This document shows, piece after piece, positions 55,101-63,725 of a DNA stretch of 64,000 nucleotides (positions within the stretch are counted from its first letter, which is position 1; every line of letters starts with the position of its first letter). The position numbers and the translations under genes were made by a program. Origin of the DNA: JABDMH01 sp964428345 (GTDB lineage Bacteria > Bacteroidota > Bacteroidia > Chitinophagales > Saprospiraceae); NCBI GenBank assembly GCA_964428345.1, contig CAYRYD010000006.1, positions 1 to 64,000 on the forward strand. The letters are read 5' to 3'. The notes under the pieces were generated by a model. The model saw nothing but the letters and a program-made list of their open reading frames with translations, was not told the DNA's origin and did not search any database.

Positions 55101-56457
55101 GAAAAGCCTGGATTGACAAGCGGTGCAGGGTAGGCGCCCGGTTTAGCATAACCGGATGTCCTTTCAGAATATTTTCCAGGATCTCCCAGATCACCGGATC
55201 TTTCTTATCCACCAGTTTCTTGGCTGACTTCACGGTTTTGACGATACCCCGTTCGATCAGTTTACGGATGATAAATGGTTTAAACAGCTCGGCTGCCATG
55301 CCTTTTGGTAAACCGCACTCGTGCAATTTAAGGGTAGGACCCACCACGATGACTGAACGACCACTGTAGTCGACCCTTTTACCTAAGAGGTTTTGACGGA
55401 AACGTCCCTGCTTACCTTTCAGGATATCACTCAGGGATTTCAGGGGACGACCACCTTCAGCCTTGACGGCGTTGGATTTTCTTGAATTGTCAAACAGCGA
55501 ATCAACTGCTTCCTGCAGCATCCGCTTTTCATTGCGAAGAATCACCTCGGGAGCTTTGATCTCCAGCAAACGCTTTAACCGGTTATTGCGGATGATTACC
55601 CGCCGGTAAAGGTCATTGAGATCGGAACTGGCAAAACGTCCGCCATCCAGTGGAACCAAAGGCCGGAGTTCGGGCGGGACCACCGGAAGGTACTGAATGA
55701 CCGACCACTCCGGGTTATTTTCAATCCTTCTGACCCCGTCCCGGAAAGCCTCCACGACCCTCAGTCGTTTCAGGGCTTCGGACTTTCGCTGTTGTGAGGT
55801 CTCGGTAGCAGCCTGCATCCTCAGCGAATACGAAAGATCATCCAGATCCAGACGGCTGAGCAGCTCACGAATGGCCTCAGCTCCCATCAATGCGATGAAT
55901 TTGTTGGGATCGTCGTTTTCCAGAAGATGGTTTTCCCGGGGAAGTGAATCATGAATTTCGAAATACTCCTCCTCGGTCAAAAGGTCGAGAGTGCTGATCC
56001 CTTCGGCTTCCTTTACACCCGGTTGGACCACCACGTATCTTTCATAATAAATGATTGACTCCAGCTTCTTGGAGGAGAGACCGAGCAGGTACCCGATCTT
56101 GTTGGGTAGCGATTTAAAAAACCAGATATGAACCACCGGTACCACCAGTTTGATGTGGCCCATGCGCTCCCTTCTCACCTTCTTTTCTGTTACCTCCACT
56201 CCGCAACGGTCGCATACAATGCCTTTATACCGGATCCTCTTGTATTTACCGCAATAGCATTCATAGTCCTTGACCGGACCGAAAATCCGCTCGCAAAACA
56301 AACCGTCTCTCTCCGGTTTGTAGGAACGGTAGTTGATCGTCTCCGGTTTCAGGACTTCACCATAGGAGCGTTCCAGGATTTCATCCGGCGAACACAGACT
56401 GATGGTGATGCTGTCAAAGTCTGCTTTTTGTTTATTAATTGATTTCTTAAGAGACAT
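52198..56457 (-). CDS. rpoC: DNA-directed RNA polymerase subunit beta'
   Basis: The 1419-residue beta' subunit carries the active-site magnesium motif [12 protein letters not shown], the N-terminal zinc ribbon ([20 protein letters not shown], residues about 67-86), the clamp helix region around [20 protein letters not shown], the second zinc site [15 protein letters not shown], and the bridge and trigger helix area ([39 protein letters not shown] in related form). Length and order are normal for Bacteroidota, including the insert between the halves. It follows rpoB by 29 bases and is the last gene of the cluster, closed by a strong terminator. Confidence 0.98.
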   Translation of the reverse strand: [1419 protein letters not shown]

Positions 56458-56486
56458 ATTCTTGACTTTTAATAGAGCGCGTTTAC

Positions 56487-59400
56487 TTAATCAAATTTTA
56501 CATCGAGTGCCAGACCCCGCAACTCATGAATCAGTACGTTGAACGATTCGGGTATGTTGGGCTCCGGCAGGTTGTCACCCTTAACGATGGCCTCATAGGT
56601 TTTAGCCCGGCCGATGATGTCGTCGGATTTGATGGTGAGCAGTTCCTGCAGGATGGTAGAAGCTCCAAATGCTTCCAGAGCCCAGACTTCCATCTCACCA
56701 AATCGCTGACCACCAAATTGCGCTTTTCCACCCAATGGCTGCTGGGTAATCAGCGAGTAAGGTCCGATCGATCTCGCATGCATCTTATCATCGACCATGT
56801 GCGACAACTTGAGCATATAGATCACTCCTACGGTAGCCTGCTGGTGAAAACGGTCGCCCGTACCGCCATCAAACAAATAGGTTTGTCCCAGACTTGGCAG
56901 GTTGGCCTTTCTGATGTATTCTTCTATCTCATCAAGCGATGCACCGTCAAAAATCGGACTGGAAAATTTAGCATTCAATTTTTCACCGGCCCATCCCAGT
57001 ACGGTTTCGAAGATCTGACCCAGGTTCATCCTTGAAGGCACACCCAGCGGATTGAGGACAATATCAACCGGGGTTCCATCTTCGAGGAAAGGCATATCTT
57101 CTACCCGTACTATTCTCGAAACGATACCCTTGTTACCATGGCGTCCCGCCAGTTTATCACCCACTTTCAGTTTGCGCTTCTTGGCCATGTATACCTTGGC
57201 AAGTTTTAAAACACCGGCTGGTAATTCGTCTCCGATCGACACATTAAACTTCTCCCGCTTATACCGGCCGATTTCCTCATTGACCTTAATGTTGTAGTTG
57301 TGCAACAGTCGGGCAATCAAGCCATTGGTCTTCTCATCTTTCGTCCAGTTGGTGTAGTCAACCACACCATAATCAATGTTCTTGAGTACACTCTTGTTCA
57401 GCTTGGTACCTTTCTTGACCAGCACTTCGTTGTAGACACTCCTGACACCTTCGGTCGGCATGCTGTCGACGAGGGCATTGAGTTTATCCACCAACAAGGT
57501 CTTCAACTCATTCAGGATAATGGCATGCTGATCGTCCAGTCGGGTCAGCACGTTTTTCTCCTGGGCTTTTTTGGTTTTGTCTTTCTTGGCCCGTGCAAAC
57601 AGTTGCTTATCAATGATGACCCCTTTGGTAGAAGGGGGTGCTTTCAGTGAAGCATCTTTCACATCGCCAGCCTTGTCCCCGAAGATCGCCCGAAGCAGTT
57701 TTTCTTCAGGAGTTGGATCCGACTCACCTTTTGGAGTAATCTTTCCGATCAGGATGTCGCCTTCCTCAACCCAGGCTCCGATCCGGATAATTCCGTTTTC
57801 ATCCAGATCTTTGGTTGCATCTTCACTGACGTTGGGAATATCGTTGGTGAGCTCTTCTTCACCCAGTTTGGTATCCCGGACATCGAGTTCAAAATGCTCA
57901 ATATGGATGGAGGTAAAGATGTCTTCCCGAACTACCCGCTCCGAAAGCACGATGGCATCCTCAAAGTTGTATCCTTTCCAGGGCATGAACGCAACTTTCA
58001 GGTTCTGACCCAATGCGAGCTCTCCCCTTTCCGTGGCGTACCCATCACAAAGAATCATGCCTTTGGTAACCCGCTGGCCTTTCTTAACGATGGGCTTCAG
58101 ATTGATACAGGTTCCCTGGTTGGTACGCATGAATTTTGTCAGATGGTAGGTCACCAGGTTATCTTCAAAAGAGACCAGCTGGTCTTCTTCTGTACGGTCG
58201 TATTTGATGGTGATGCTGTCGGCATCGACATACTCAACGACTCCTTCGCCTTCGGCATTGATCAGCATTCTTGAATCCTGAGCTACGATACCTTCCAGTC
58301 CGGTACCCACGACGGGAGCACTGGGTCGTAATAAAGGTACTGCCTGCCGTTGCATGTTGGAACCCATCAGCGCCCTGTTGGCGTCGTCGTTTTCCAGGAA
58401 CGGAATCAGCGATGCCGAAACACCCACGATCTGATTGGGAGCTACGTCCATGTATTCTACTTCAACAGGTGTCAGAACGGGGAAGTCACCATGTTCACGG
58501 CACTTAATCCGGTCAGAGAGGAAGGAACCTTCATCATCGATCTTGGAGTTTGCCTGGGCAATCCGTCGATAGTCTTCTCCTTCAGCTGACAAATACTCGG
58601 CTTCGCTGGCCATATCAATTCTGCCGTCCTCAACCTTACGGTAAGGCGTTTCGAGAAAACCCATCTTGTTGACCTTTGCATGAACACAAAGGGTGGAAAT
58701 CAATCCAATATTTGGTCCTTCCGGAGTCTCAATGGTACAGAGACGACCATAATGGGAATAGTGCACGTCGCGAACCTCGAAACCGGCCCTTTCCCGGGAA
58801 AGTCCTCCCGGTCCCAAAGCGGAGATCCGGCGTTTATGGGTGATCTCTGAGAGGGGGTTGGTCTGATCGAGGAATTGGGAAAGCTGGCTGGTACCAAAAA
58901 AACTATTGATTACCGAAGACAGTGTCCGGGCATTGATCAGGTCGATTGGGGTAAACACCTCATTGTCCCTGACGTTCATTCGTTCGCGGATCGTCCTTGC
59001 CATCCGGGCCAGACCTACTCCAAACTGTGCATAGAGTTGTTCACCAACGGTTCGTACCCGCCGGTTACTCAGATGGTCAATATCATCCAATTCGGCCATT
59101 TGGTTGGTCAGACTGACCAGGTAACGCACGATCTCGATAATATCCTCCTTGGTGAGGATCAGAGTTTCGGGATCAATGGTAATACCCAGTTTTCGGTTGA
59201 TTTTATACCGTCCGACTTCGCCAAGATTGTATCGTTTATCGGAAAAGAACAATTTGTCGATGATACCCCGGGCTGTCTCCTCGTCGGGCGGATCGGTACC
59301 TCTCAGCTGACGGTAGATCTGCTGAACAGCCTCCAGTTCGGAGCTCGAAACGTCCTTCTGCAGGGTATTATAGATAATGGAATAGTCTGCTTCGATATCC

Positions 59401-60308
59401 GCCCTTTGGAGGATGATGGTGTCTACCTCGGCATCCAGGATCTGATCGATGTGCTCCTCTTCCAGGACAATATCGCGTTCAAGGATAATCTCATTCCGCT
59501 CGATGGAAACGACTTCTCCGGTATCTTCATCCACAAAATCTTCTACCCATTTTCGCAGAACCCGGGCGGCCAGTTTTCGGCCTACGGCGGCAGTCAGTGA
59601 TTTTTTATTGGCCTTTATTTCTTCAGCCAGGCCAAAGAGATCGAGTATCTGCTTGTCCGAATCGTACCCAATGGCCCGTAACAGAGTCGTCACCGGGAAT
59701 TTCTTCTTACGATCAATGTAGGCATACATCACCGCGTTGATATCGGTCGCAAACTCCATCCAGGCTCCTTTGAAAGGGATAACCCGGGCAGAGTAGATCT
59801 TGGTACCGTTCGGGTGAAAGCTCTGACTAAAAAATACACCGGGTGAACGGTGCAACTGGGAAACAATGACCCGTTCGGCACCATTGATGACAAAGGTACC
59901 TTTGGGTGTCATGTAAGGGATATTACCGAGAAACACATCCTGTACGATGGTTTGAAAATCGACATGTTCTTCATCGTTACAAGATAGCCTGAGCTTGGCC
60001 TTCAACGGAACGCTGTAGGTCAGCCCCCGCTGCATACACTCTTCGATGGTATAGCGCGGTGGGTCGATGAAGTAATCCAGGAACTCCAGAACAAAGATAT
60101 TCCGGGCATCCGAAATCGGAAAATTCTCCTGAAACACCCGGTACAGACCTTCGTTGGCCCGGTTATCGGGTGTTGTTTCCAGTTGAAAGAATTCCTGAAA
60201 TGATTTGATCTGAATTTCGAGTAAATCAGGATATGCAGAGGCCAGGTTAATTTTACCGAAATTGATTCGGCCGTTTTGTTGATGGGTAGCTACAACTTGC
60301 GTTGCCAT
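56487..60308 (-). CDS. rpoB: DNA-directed RNA polymerase subunit beta
   Basis: The 1273-residue beta subunit is complete. Visible landmarks are the protrusion and fork regions (VIVSQLHRSPGVFF), the rifampicin-binding cluster (FFGTSQLSQFLDQTNPLSEI and HKRRISALGPGGLSRERAGF), ETPEGPNIGLI, the active-site region GYNFEDAIVLSERVV, and the C-terminal RFGEMEVWALEAFGASTILQ clamp. The residues of the rifampicin pocket look wild type (Ser-Gln-Leu-Ser-Gln-Phe; His-Lys-Arg-Arg). It lies 157 bases after rplL, in a gap containing a long hairpin, and 29 bases before rpoC. Confidence 0.98.
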   Translation of the reverse strand: MATQVVATHQQNGRINFGKINLASAYPDLLEIQIKSFQEFFQLETTPDNRANEGLYRVFQENFPISDARNIFVLEFLDYFIDPPRYTIEECMQRGLTYSVPLKAKLRLSCNDEEHVDFQTIVQDVFLGNIPYMTPKGTFVINGAERVIVSQLHRSPGVFFSQSFHPNGTKIYSARVIPFKGAWMEFATDINAVMYAYIDRKKKFPVTTLLRAIGYDSDKQILDLFGLAEEIKANKKSLTAAVGRKLAARVLRKWVEDFVDEDTGEVVSIERNEIILERDIVLEEEHIDQILDAEVDTIILQRADIEADYSIIYNTLQKDVSSSELEAVQQIYRQLRGTDPPDEETARGIIDKLFFSDKRYNLGEVGRYKINRKLGITIDPETLILTKEDIIEIVRYLVSLTNQMAELDDIDHLSNRRVRTVGEQLYAQFGVGLARMARTIRERMNVRDNEVFTPIDLINARTLSSVINSFFGTSQLSQFLDQTNPLSEITHKRRISALGPGGLSRERAGFEVRDVHYSHYGRLCTIETPEGPNIGLISTLCVHAKVNKMGFLETPYRKVEDGRIDMASEAEYLSAEGEDYRRIAQANSKIDDEGSFLSDRIKCREHGDFPVLTPVEVEYMDVAPNQIVGVSASLIPFLENDDANRALMGSNMQRQAVPLLRPSAPVVGTGLEGIVAQDSRMLINAEGEGVVEYVDADSITIKYDRTEEDQLVSFEDNLVTYHLTKFMRTNQGTCINLKPIVKKGQRVTKGMILCDGYATERGELALGQNLKVAFMPWKGYNFEDAIVLSERVVREDIFTSIHIEHFELDVRDTKLGEEELTNDIPNVSEDATKDLDENGIIRIGAWVEEGDILIGKITPKGESDPTPEEKLLRAIFGDKAGDVKDASLKAPPSTKGVIIDKQLFARAKKDKTKKAQEKNVLTRLDDQHAIILNELKTLLVDKLNALVDSMPTEGVRSVYNEVLVKKGTKLNKSVLKNIDYGVVDYTNWTKDEKTNGLIARLLHNYNIKVNEEIGRYKREKFNVSIGDELPAGVLKLAKVYMAKKRKLKVGDKLAGRHGNKGIVSRIVRVEDMPFLEDGTPVDIVLNPLGVPSRMNLGQIFETVLGWAGEKLNAKFSSPIFDGASLDEIEEYIRKANLPSLGQTYLFDGGTGDRFHQQATVGVIYMLKLSHMVDDKMHARSIGPYSLITQQPLGGKAQFGGQRFGEMEVWALEAFGASTILQELLTIKSDDIIGRAKTYEAIVKGDNLPEPNIPESFNVLIHELRGLALDVKFD

Positions 60309-60373
60309 TCTTGTATAGATTTTAAAGTGATCAAACCTTAAGAGGCATTCCCCTTACATATAAATACGACGAG

Positions 60374-60407
60374 AGGCTTAGCCTGATGTATCCATCAGAC
60401 TAAGCCT
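60374..60407 (-). ncRNA. Long hairpin between rplL and rpoB
   Basis: Minus-strand RNA reads AGGCTTAGTCTGATG, a 4-base loop GATA, then CATCAGGCTAAGCCT, a 15-base stem with one G-U pair. On the plus strand the same position is a C-A mismatch, so the structure is better in the real transcript. No U-run follows it. In E. coli this gap holds an attenuator and an RNase III processing hairpin that sets ribosomal protein against polymerase levels; a similar role is likely here. Confidence 0.7.
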
Positions 60408-60464
60408 TTATAACTTTTGTATGCCAGGAAGTTACTTACGATGGCCAGCGCTACTTAGGTATAA

Positions 60465-60851
60465 TTACTTAAGTTCTACACTGGCTCCGGCAGCTTCCAG
60501 AGCGCTTTTTAAACTTTCAGCTTCTTCTTTAGACGCTCCTTCTTTCACGACTGAAGGGGCTGCATCTACCAGATCTTTGGCCTCTTTCAAACCAAGTCCC
60601 AATAAGTTTTTAACTTCTTTTACGACTTTGAGTTTCTCTGCTCCGGAAGAAGTCAGCATAACCGTAAACTCGGTTTGTTCTGCAGCTGCTCCTGCACCGG
60701 CGTCGCCACCAGCGGCTGGACCCGCAGCTACTGCTACGGCGGCAGCGGCAGGCTCGATACCATATTGATCTTTGAGTATGCCCTTCAATTCGTTCACTTC
60801 CTTAACGGTAAGATTTACTAATTGTTCTGCGATAGCACTTAAATCTGCCAT
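60465..60851 (-). CDS. rplL: 50S ribosomal protein L7/L12
   Basis: The 128-residue stalk protein has an N-terminal dimerisation part (IAEQLVNLTVKEVNELKGIL), an Ala/Gly-rich hinge (AAAAVAVAAGPAAGGDAGAG) and the factor-binding C-terminal domain (KLKVVKEVKNLLGLGLKEAK, APSVVKEGASKEEAESLKSA). It recruits elongation factors to the ribosome in several copies. Normal length. It is 66 bases after rplJ, which encodes its anchor L10, the standard arrangement. Confidence 0.97.
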   Translation of the reverse strand: MADLSAIAEQLVNLTVKEVNELKGILKDQYGIEPAAAAVAVAAGPAAGGDAGAGAAAEQTEFTVMLTSSGAEKLKVVKEVKNLLGLGLKEAKDLVDAAPSVVKEGASKEEAESLKSALEAAGASVELK

Positions 60852-60917
60852 GTCAATTGTTTTTTTAAATTTTTAGTTTCAATAAAATATATGCGTCATT
60901 TTACTTGGAAGCCACAA

Positions 60918-61445
60918 TTAAGAATCGCCTCTGTCTTCGATAGCAGTCAGTAAAGAAGCAATCGTTGAACCACCATCGATGGCCGAAAGCACACTTTGGA
61001 TTGGTGATTCGAGCAGACCGATGATTTCACCCAGTAACTCTTCCCTGGTTTTCAGGCTGGTCAGCGTTTCCACCTGATCGTCGCCATAAAACACGTCCGA
61101 ATCGATATAGGCGGCTTTCAACACCGGCTTTTCGTGATCCTTCCTGAATTCCTTGATGATCCGGGCCGGTGTGCTGGCATTTTCAGAAAACATGATGGCC
61201 GTCGGTCCTTTCAATGCATCGTACAGTCTCTCGTAACCCCGGTCTTTTGCCAATGCCTGCATCGCCTTTATGGCCAGGGTATTCTTGACCACTTTCAACT
61301 CCACTCCCTGCTCAAAGCATTTTGCCCGGAGATCGTTAACTTCCGCCACAGTGAGACTGGAAGAATCCGTCAGATAGAAAAAACTATTCTTTTTGAATTT
61401 TCGCTTAAGGACTTTTATCGCCTGCTGCTTTTCAGTTCTTGTCAT
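60918..61445 (-). CDS. rplJ: 50S ribosomal protein L10
   Basis: The 175-residue protein starts MTRTEKQQAIKVLKRKFKK and shows the L10 rRNA-binding domain (YLTDSSSLTVAEVNDLRAKC, ELKVVKNTLAIKAM, YDALKGPTAIMFSENASTPA) and the C-terminal helix for L7/L12 (GEIIGLLESPIQSVLSAIDG). L10 with L7/L12 commonly represses this operon through an mRNA leader; the gap before it is only 43 bases, too short for the usual leader structure, so control may act elsewhere. Confidence 0.96.
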   Translation of the reverse strand: MTRTEKQQAIKVLKRKFKKNSFFYLTDSSSLTVAEVNDLRAKCFEQGVELKVVKNTLAIKAMQALAKDRGYERLYDALKGPTAIMFSENASTPARIIKEFRKDHEKPVLKAAYIDSDVFYGDDQVETLTSLKTREELLGEIIGLLESPIQSVLSAIDGGSTIASLLTAIEDRGDS

Positions 61446-61488
61446 CTTATCTTAAAATTTAGATGCTGTCAATCGGTCAATCAATTAA

Positions 61489-62175
61489 TTAAAATTTGGG
61501 GTTTACCTTCACACCGGGGCTCATAGTACTGGCAACCGTAATGGTTTTCAGGTAGGTCCCTTTCGCAGTTGAAGGTTTCATTCTGACCAGGGTATCGATC
61601 AATTCCCTGGCATTATCGGCAAGCTTATCGGCACTAAAAGAAACCCGGCCTACCGAAGAATGAACAATACCAAACTTATCGACGCGGAATGAAATCTTAC
61701 CGCCCTTGACATCGGTCACCGCCGCTCCGACATTCGGAGTCACCGTACCGGTTTTCGGGTTAGGCATCAATCCCCGCGGGCCCAAAATCCGGCCAATCTT
61801 ACCGACCGTGGCCATTACGTTAGGACTGGCGATGACCACATCAAAATCGGTCCAGCCTTCCTGAATCCTGCTCACCATATCGTCGAGACCCACAAAATCG
61901 GCACCGGCTTCTCTGGCTTCGTCTTCCTTGTCCGGTGTACAGAGTACCAGTACTCTTTTGGTCTTTCCGGTACCGTGTGGTAAGGAAACCGTTCCTCTCA
62001 GGGCCTGATCGGCTTTTCTTGGATCGACTCCCATGCGAATGTGAATATCAACCGAGGCATCAAATTTGGCGGTATTGGCTTCTTTGACCTTGGCCATCGC
62101 CTCTGGTAATGAATACAGGTTGTTGCGATCAACCAGCACGTTGGCTGCTTTTCTTTTTTTACTAACTTTTGCCAT
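61489..62175 (-). CDS. rplA: 50S ribosomal protein L1
   Basis: The 228-residue protein shows the L1 blocks: MAKVSKKRKAANVLVDRNNL, FDASVDIHIRMGVDPRKADQ, LRGTVSLPHGTGKTKRVLVL, SPNVMATVGKIGRILGPRGL and PNPKTGTVTPNVGAAVTDVK. L1 forms the mobile stalk near the tRNA exit site. ATG 62175 is chosen because it begins the conserved MAKVSKKRK; an upstream in-frame start at 62220 would add a non-family tail. It lies 64 bases after rplK and 43 before rplJ. L1 usually represses rplK-rplA. Confidence 0.97.
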   Translation of the reverse strand: MAKVSKKRKAANVLVDRNNLYSLPEAMAKVKEANTAKFDASVDIHIRMGVDPRKADQALRGTVSLPHGTGKTKRVLVLCTPDKEDEAREAGADFVGLDDMVSRIQEGWTDFDVVIASPNVMATVGKIGRILGPRGLMPNPKTGTVTPNVGAAVTDVKGGKISFRVDKFGIVHSSVGRVSFSADKLADNARELIDTLVRMKPSTAKGTYLKTITVASTMSPGVKVNPKF

Positions 62176-62239
62176 AGTTTGTCGAGGTTTTAACGTCAGC
62201 AACTGCTGACTCCCTTCCAATAAAATAAATCAAATAAGG

Positions 62240-62701
62240 TTATTCTTCTTCCTCTGATGCTGCGGCCGGTGGTGGTGTTCCGGTAATGGTGACCCCCATA
62301 CTGCGGGCGGTACCTGCGACCATCCGCATGGCGGAATCCAGCTTAAAAGCATTCAGATCACTCATCTTGTCTTCAGCAATGGTCTTCACCTGATCCCAGC
62401 TGATCTTTCCTATCTTGTTCCGGTTTGACTCCGGCGATCCTTTCTTGACCTTGGCAGCTTCCATAATCTGAACTGCAGCCGGAACAGTCTTAATGATAAA
62501 ATCAAAACTTTTATCCTTGTAAACCGTGATGACAACGGGTGTAATCTTCCCCTGCATATCCTGGGTTCTTGCGTTAAAACGCTTACAAAACTCCATGATA
62601 TTTACCCCTTTGGAACCAAGGGCAGGTCCGACAGGAGGTGCCGGGTTGGCTTGTCCACCTTTCACCTGTAACTTAATCAGTGCTTCAACTACTTTTGCCA
62701 T
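62240..62701 (-). CDS. rplK: 50S ribosomal protein L11 with acidic tail
   Basis: The 153-residue protein has the L11 domains: KVVEALIKLQVKGGQANPAP, VGPALGSKGVNIMEFCKRFN, the linker VVITVYKDKSFDFIIKTVPA and the rRNA-binding domain around KVKKGSPESNRNKIGKISWD and SDLNAFKLDSAMRMVAGTAR. After the usual end, GTARSMGVTITG, there is an extra tail of about 12 residues (TPPPAAASEEEE). L11 forms the GTPase-associated centre with 23S rRNA. It is 19 bases after nusG. Confidence 0.96.
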   Translation of the reverse strand: MAKVVEALIKLQVKGGQANPAPPVGPALGSKGVNIMEFCKRFNARTQDMQGKITPVVITVYKDKSFDFIIKTVPAAVQIMEAAKVKKGSPESNRNKIGKISWDQVKTIAEDKMSDLNAFKLDSAMRMVAGTARSMGVTITGTPPPAAASEEEE

Positions 62702-62720
62702 TTTTCAGAATGTTTCGCTC

Positions 62721-63287
62721 TTATGTTTGTTTTTCGACCTGCATGAAATTCAATTCTACTTCGGTTCCGCGGCCAAATATTTTGACAATTACTTTCAGTT
62801 TCTTTTTCTCTTCATTGACTTCCTTGATATCACCGACAAAGTTGTTAAAGGGTCCATCGATGATCTTGACCGTTTCACCTTCCAGGAAGGGTTCGATCAT
62901 AATTTCTTCTGCTTCATCCGATTCGTCGGCTTTACCAAGCATCCGGTTTGCTTCCGACTGTTTCATCGGTATGGGATTATTGCCCCCCAGGAAATTGATC
63001 ACATTGGTCATGCCCGAAATGGCCTGAATCATTTCCGGGGTAAATTTGCTGGGAATACTTTCGATCAGGATGTAACCCGGCAGGATATTCCGTTCCTGGA
63101 TGACCTTTTTACCATTTCTGATCTTGTAAACTTTTTCGGTCGGTACAATGACCTGGCTTATCACATCACTCCAGCCAGAGCGCTTCACTTCCAGCTCAAT
63201 TCTTTCCTTGAGTTTGCGTTCTTTACCGCTGATGACTCGCAGAGAGTACCACTTTCGTTCTTCGCTCATTGTAGTTTGCTCTGACAT
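62721..63287 (-). CDS. nusG: Transcription termination/antitermination factor NusG
   Basis: NusG couples RNA polymerase to ribosomes and Rho. The 188-residue protein has the NGN domain (KWYSLRVISGKERKLKERIE, ERNILPGYILIESIPSKFTP, MTNVINFLGGNNPIPMKQSE) and the KOW domain (FLEGETVKIIDGPFNNFVGD, KLKVIVKIFGRGTEVELNFM). An acidic linker (DESDEAEE) joins them, normal for Bacteroidota. The start at 63287 (MSEQTTMSEERKW) is used; ATG 63269 is possible. It follows secE by 8 bases. Confidence 0.96.
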   Translation of the reverse strand: MSEQTTMSEERKWYSLRVISGKERKLKERIELEVKRSGWSDVISQVIVPTEKVYKIRNGKKVIQERNILPGYILIESIPSKFTPEMIQAISGMTNVINFLGGNNPIPMKQSEANRMLGKADESDEAEEIMIEPFLEGETVKIIDGPFNNFVGDIKEVNEEKKKLKVIVKIFGRGTEVELNFMQVEKQT

Positions 63288-63295
63288 GAAAAAGT

Positions 63296-63484
63296 TTATA
63301 ACCCGTAAAAGAAGTCAACGACCTGCCTGGATACCGTATCGATCAGAAAAACCAGCAGGGCAAAGATCAATGAGGCGACCAATACCAAAATAGTGCTTTG
63401 CTGAAGGTTGGACCAGGTAGGCCAGGTCACCTTGTTGATCAGCTCATTGTAGCTTTCTTTAATACTCAGGATCAATCGCTCCAT
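63296..63484 (-). CDS. secE: Preprotein translocase subunit SecE
   Basis: The 62-residue protein is a single-helix SecE: an amphipathic N-terminal part (LILSIKESYNELINKVTWPT) with the family motif KVTWPT, followed by the membrane helix STILVLVASLIFALLVFLID. SecE clamps the SecY channel in the inner membrane. Its place between tRNA-Trp and nusG is the standard one, and the short length is normal for Gram-negative bacteria with the one-helix form. Confidence 0.95.
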   Translation of the reverse strand: MERLILSIKESYNELINKVTWPTWSNLQQSTILVLVASLIFALLVFLIDTVSRQVVDFFYGL

Positions 63485-63536
63485 AATTTTGTACTTTAAG
63501 GCTGATCTGTCTCTCCGTTCAGATCAATTCAACTTG

Positions 63537-63609
63537 CACGGGCAGGAGGAATCGAACCCCCAGCCTACGGTTTTGGAGACCGTCGCTCTACCAGTTGAGC
63601 TATGCCCGT
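63537..63609 (-). tRNA. tRNA-Trp (anticodon CCA)
   Basis: The minus strand gives a complete 73-base cloverleaf: acceptor ACGGGCA/TGCCCGT, D arm AGCTCAACTGGTAGAGC, anticodon arm GGTCTCCAAAACC with anticodon CCA, and T arm GGGGGTTCGATTCCTCC, with discriminator G. The 3' CCA is not encoded and must be added after processing. It sits between tuf and secE, the conserved location. Confidence 0.96.
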
Positions 63610-63660
63610 AATTCCGGCCATATCACTACCAGTATAGGTGACCGGTCTTTTGAAAACAAG

Positions 63661-63695
63661 GAAATTAAGTACCCGGTTCAGAGGTACTTAATTTC
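63661..63695 (-). terminator. Hairpin after tuf
   Basis: GAAATTAAGTACC (63661-63673) pairs perfectly with GGTACTTAATTTC (63683-63695) around a 9-base loop, a 13-base stem 30 bases after the tuf stop. On the minus strand it is followed by CTTGTTTTC, a weak T run, so it may be a partial terminator or processing site before tRNA-Trp. Confidence 0.6.
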
Positions 63696-63725
63696 TTGTC
63701 TGAATTATCTATTTCAAATAACTTG

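Noticed and set aside
54274..55116. 280-codon plus-strand frame inside rpoC
   Set aside because: Antisense shadow of the highly conserved rpoC; no start context and no family.
60374..60407. rplL-rpoB hairpin as an ordinary intrinsic terminator
   Set aside because: No U-run follows on the minus strand and rpoB must be transcribed; kept as an RNA structure instead.
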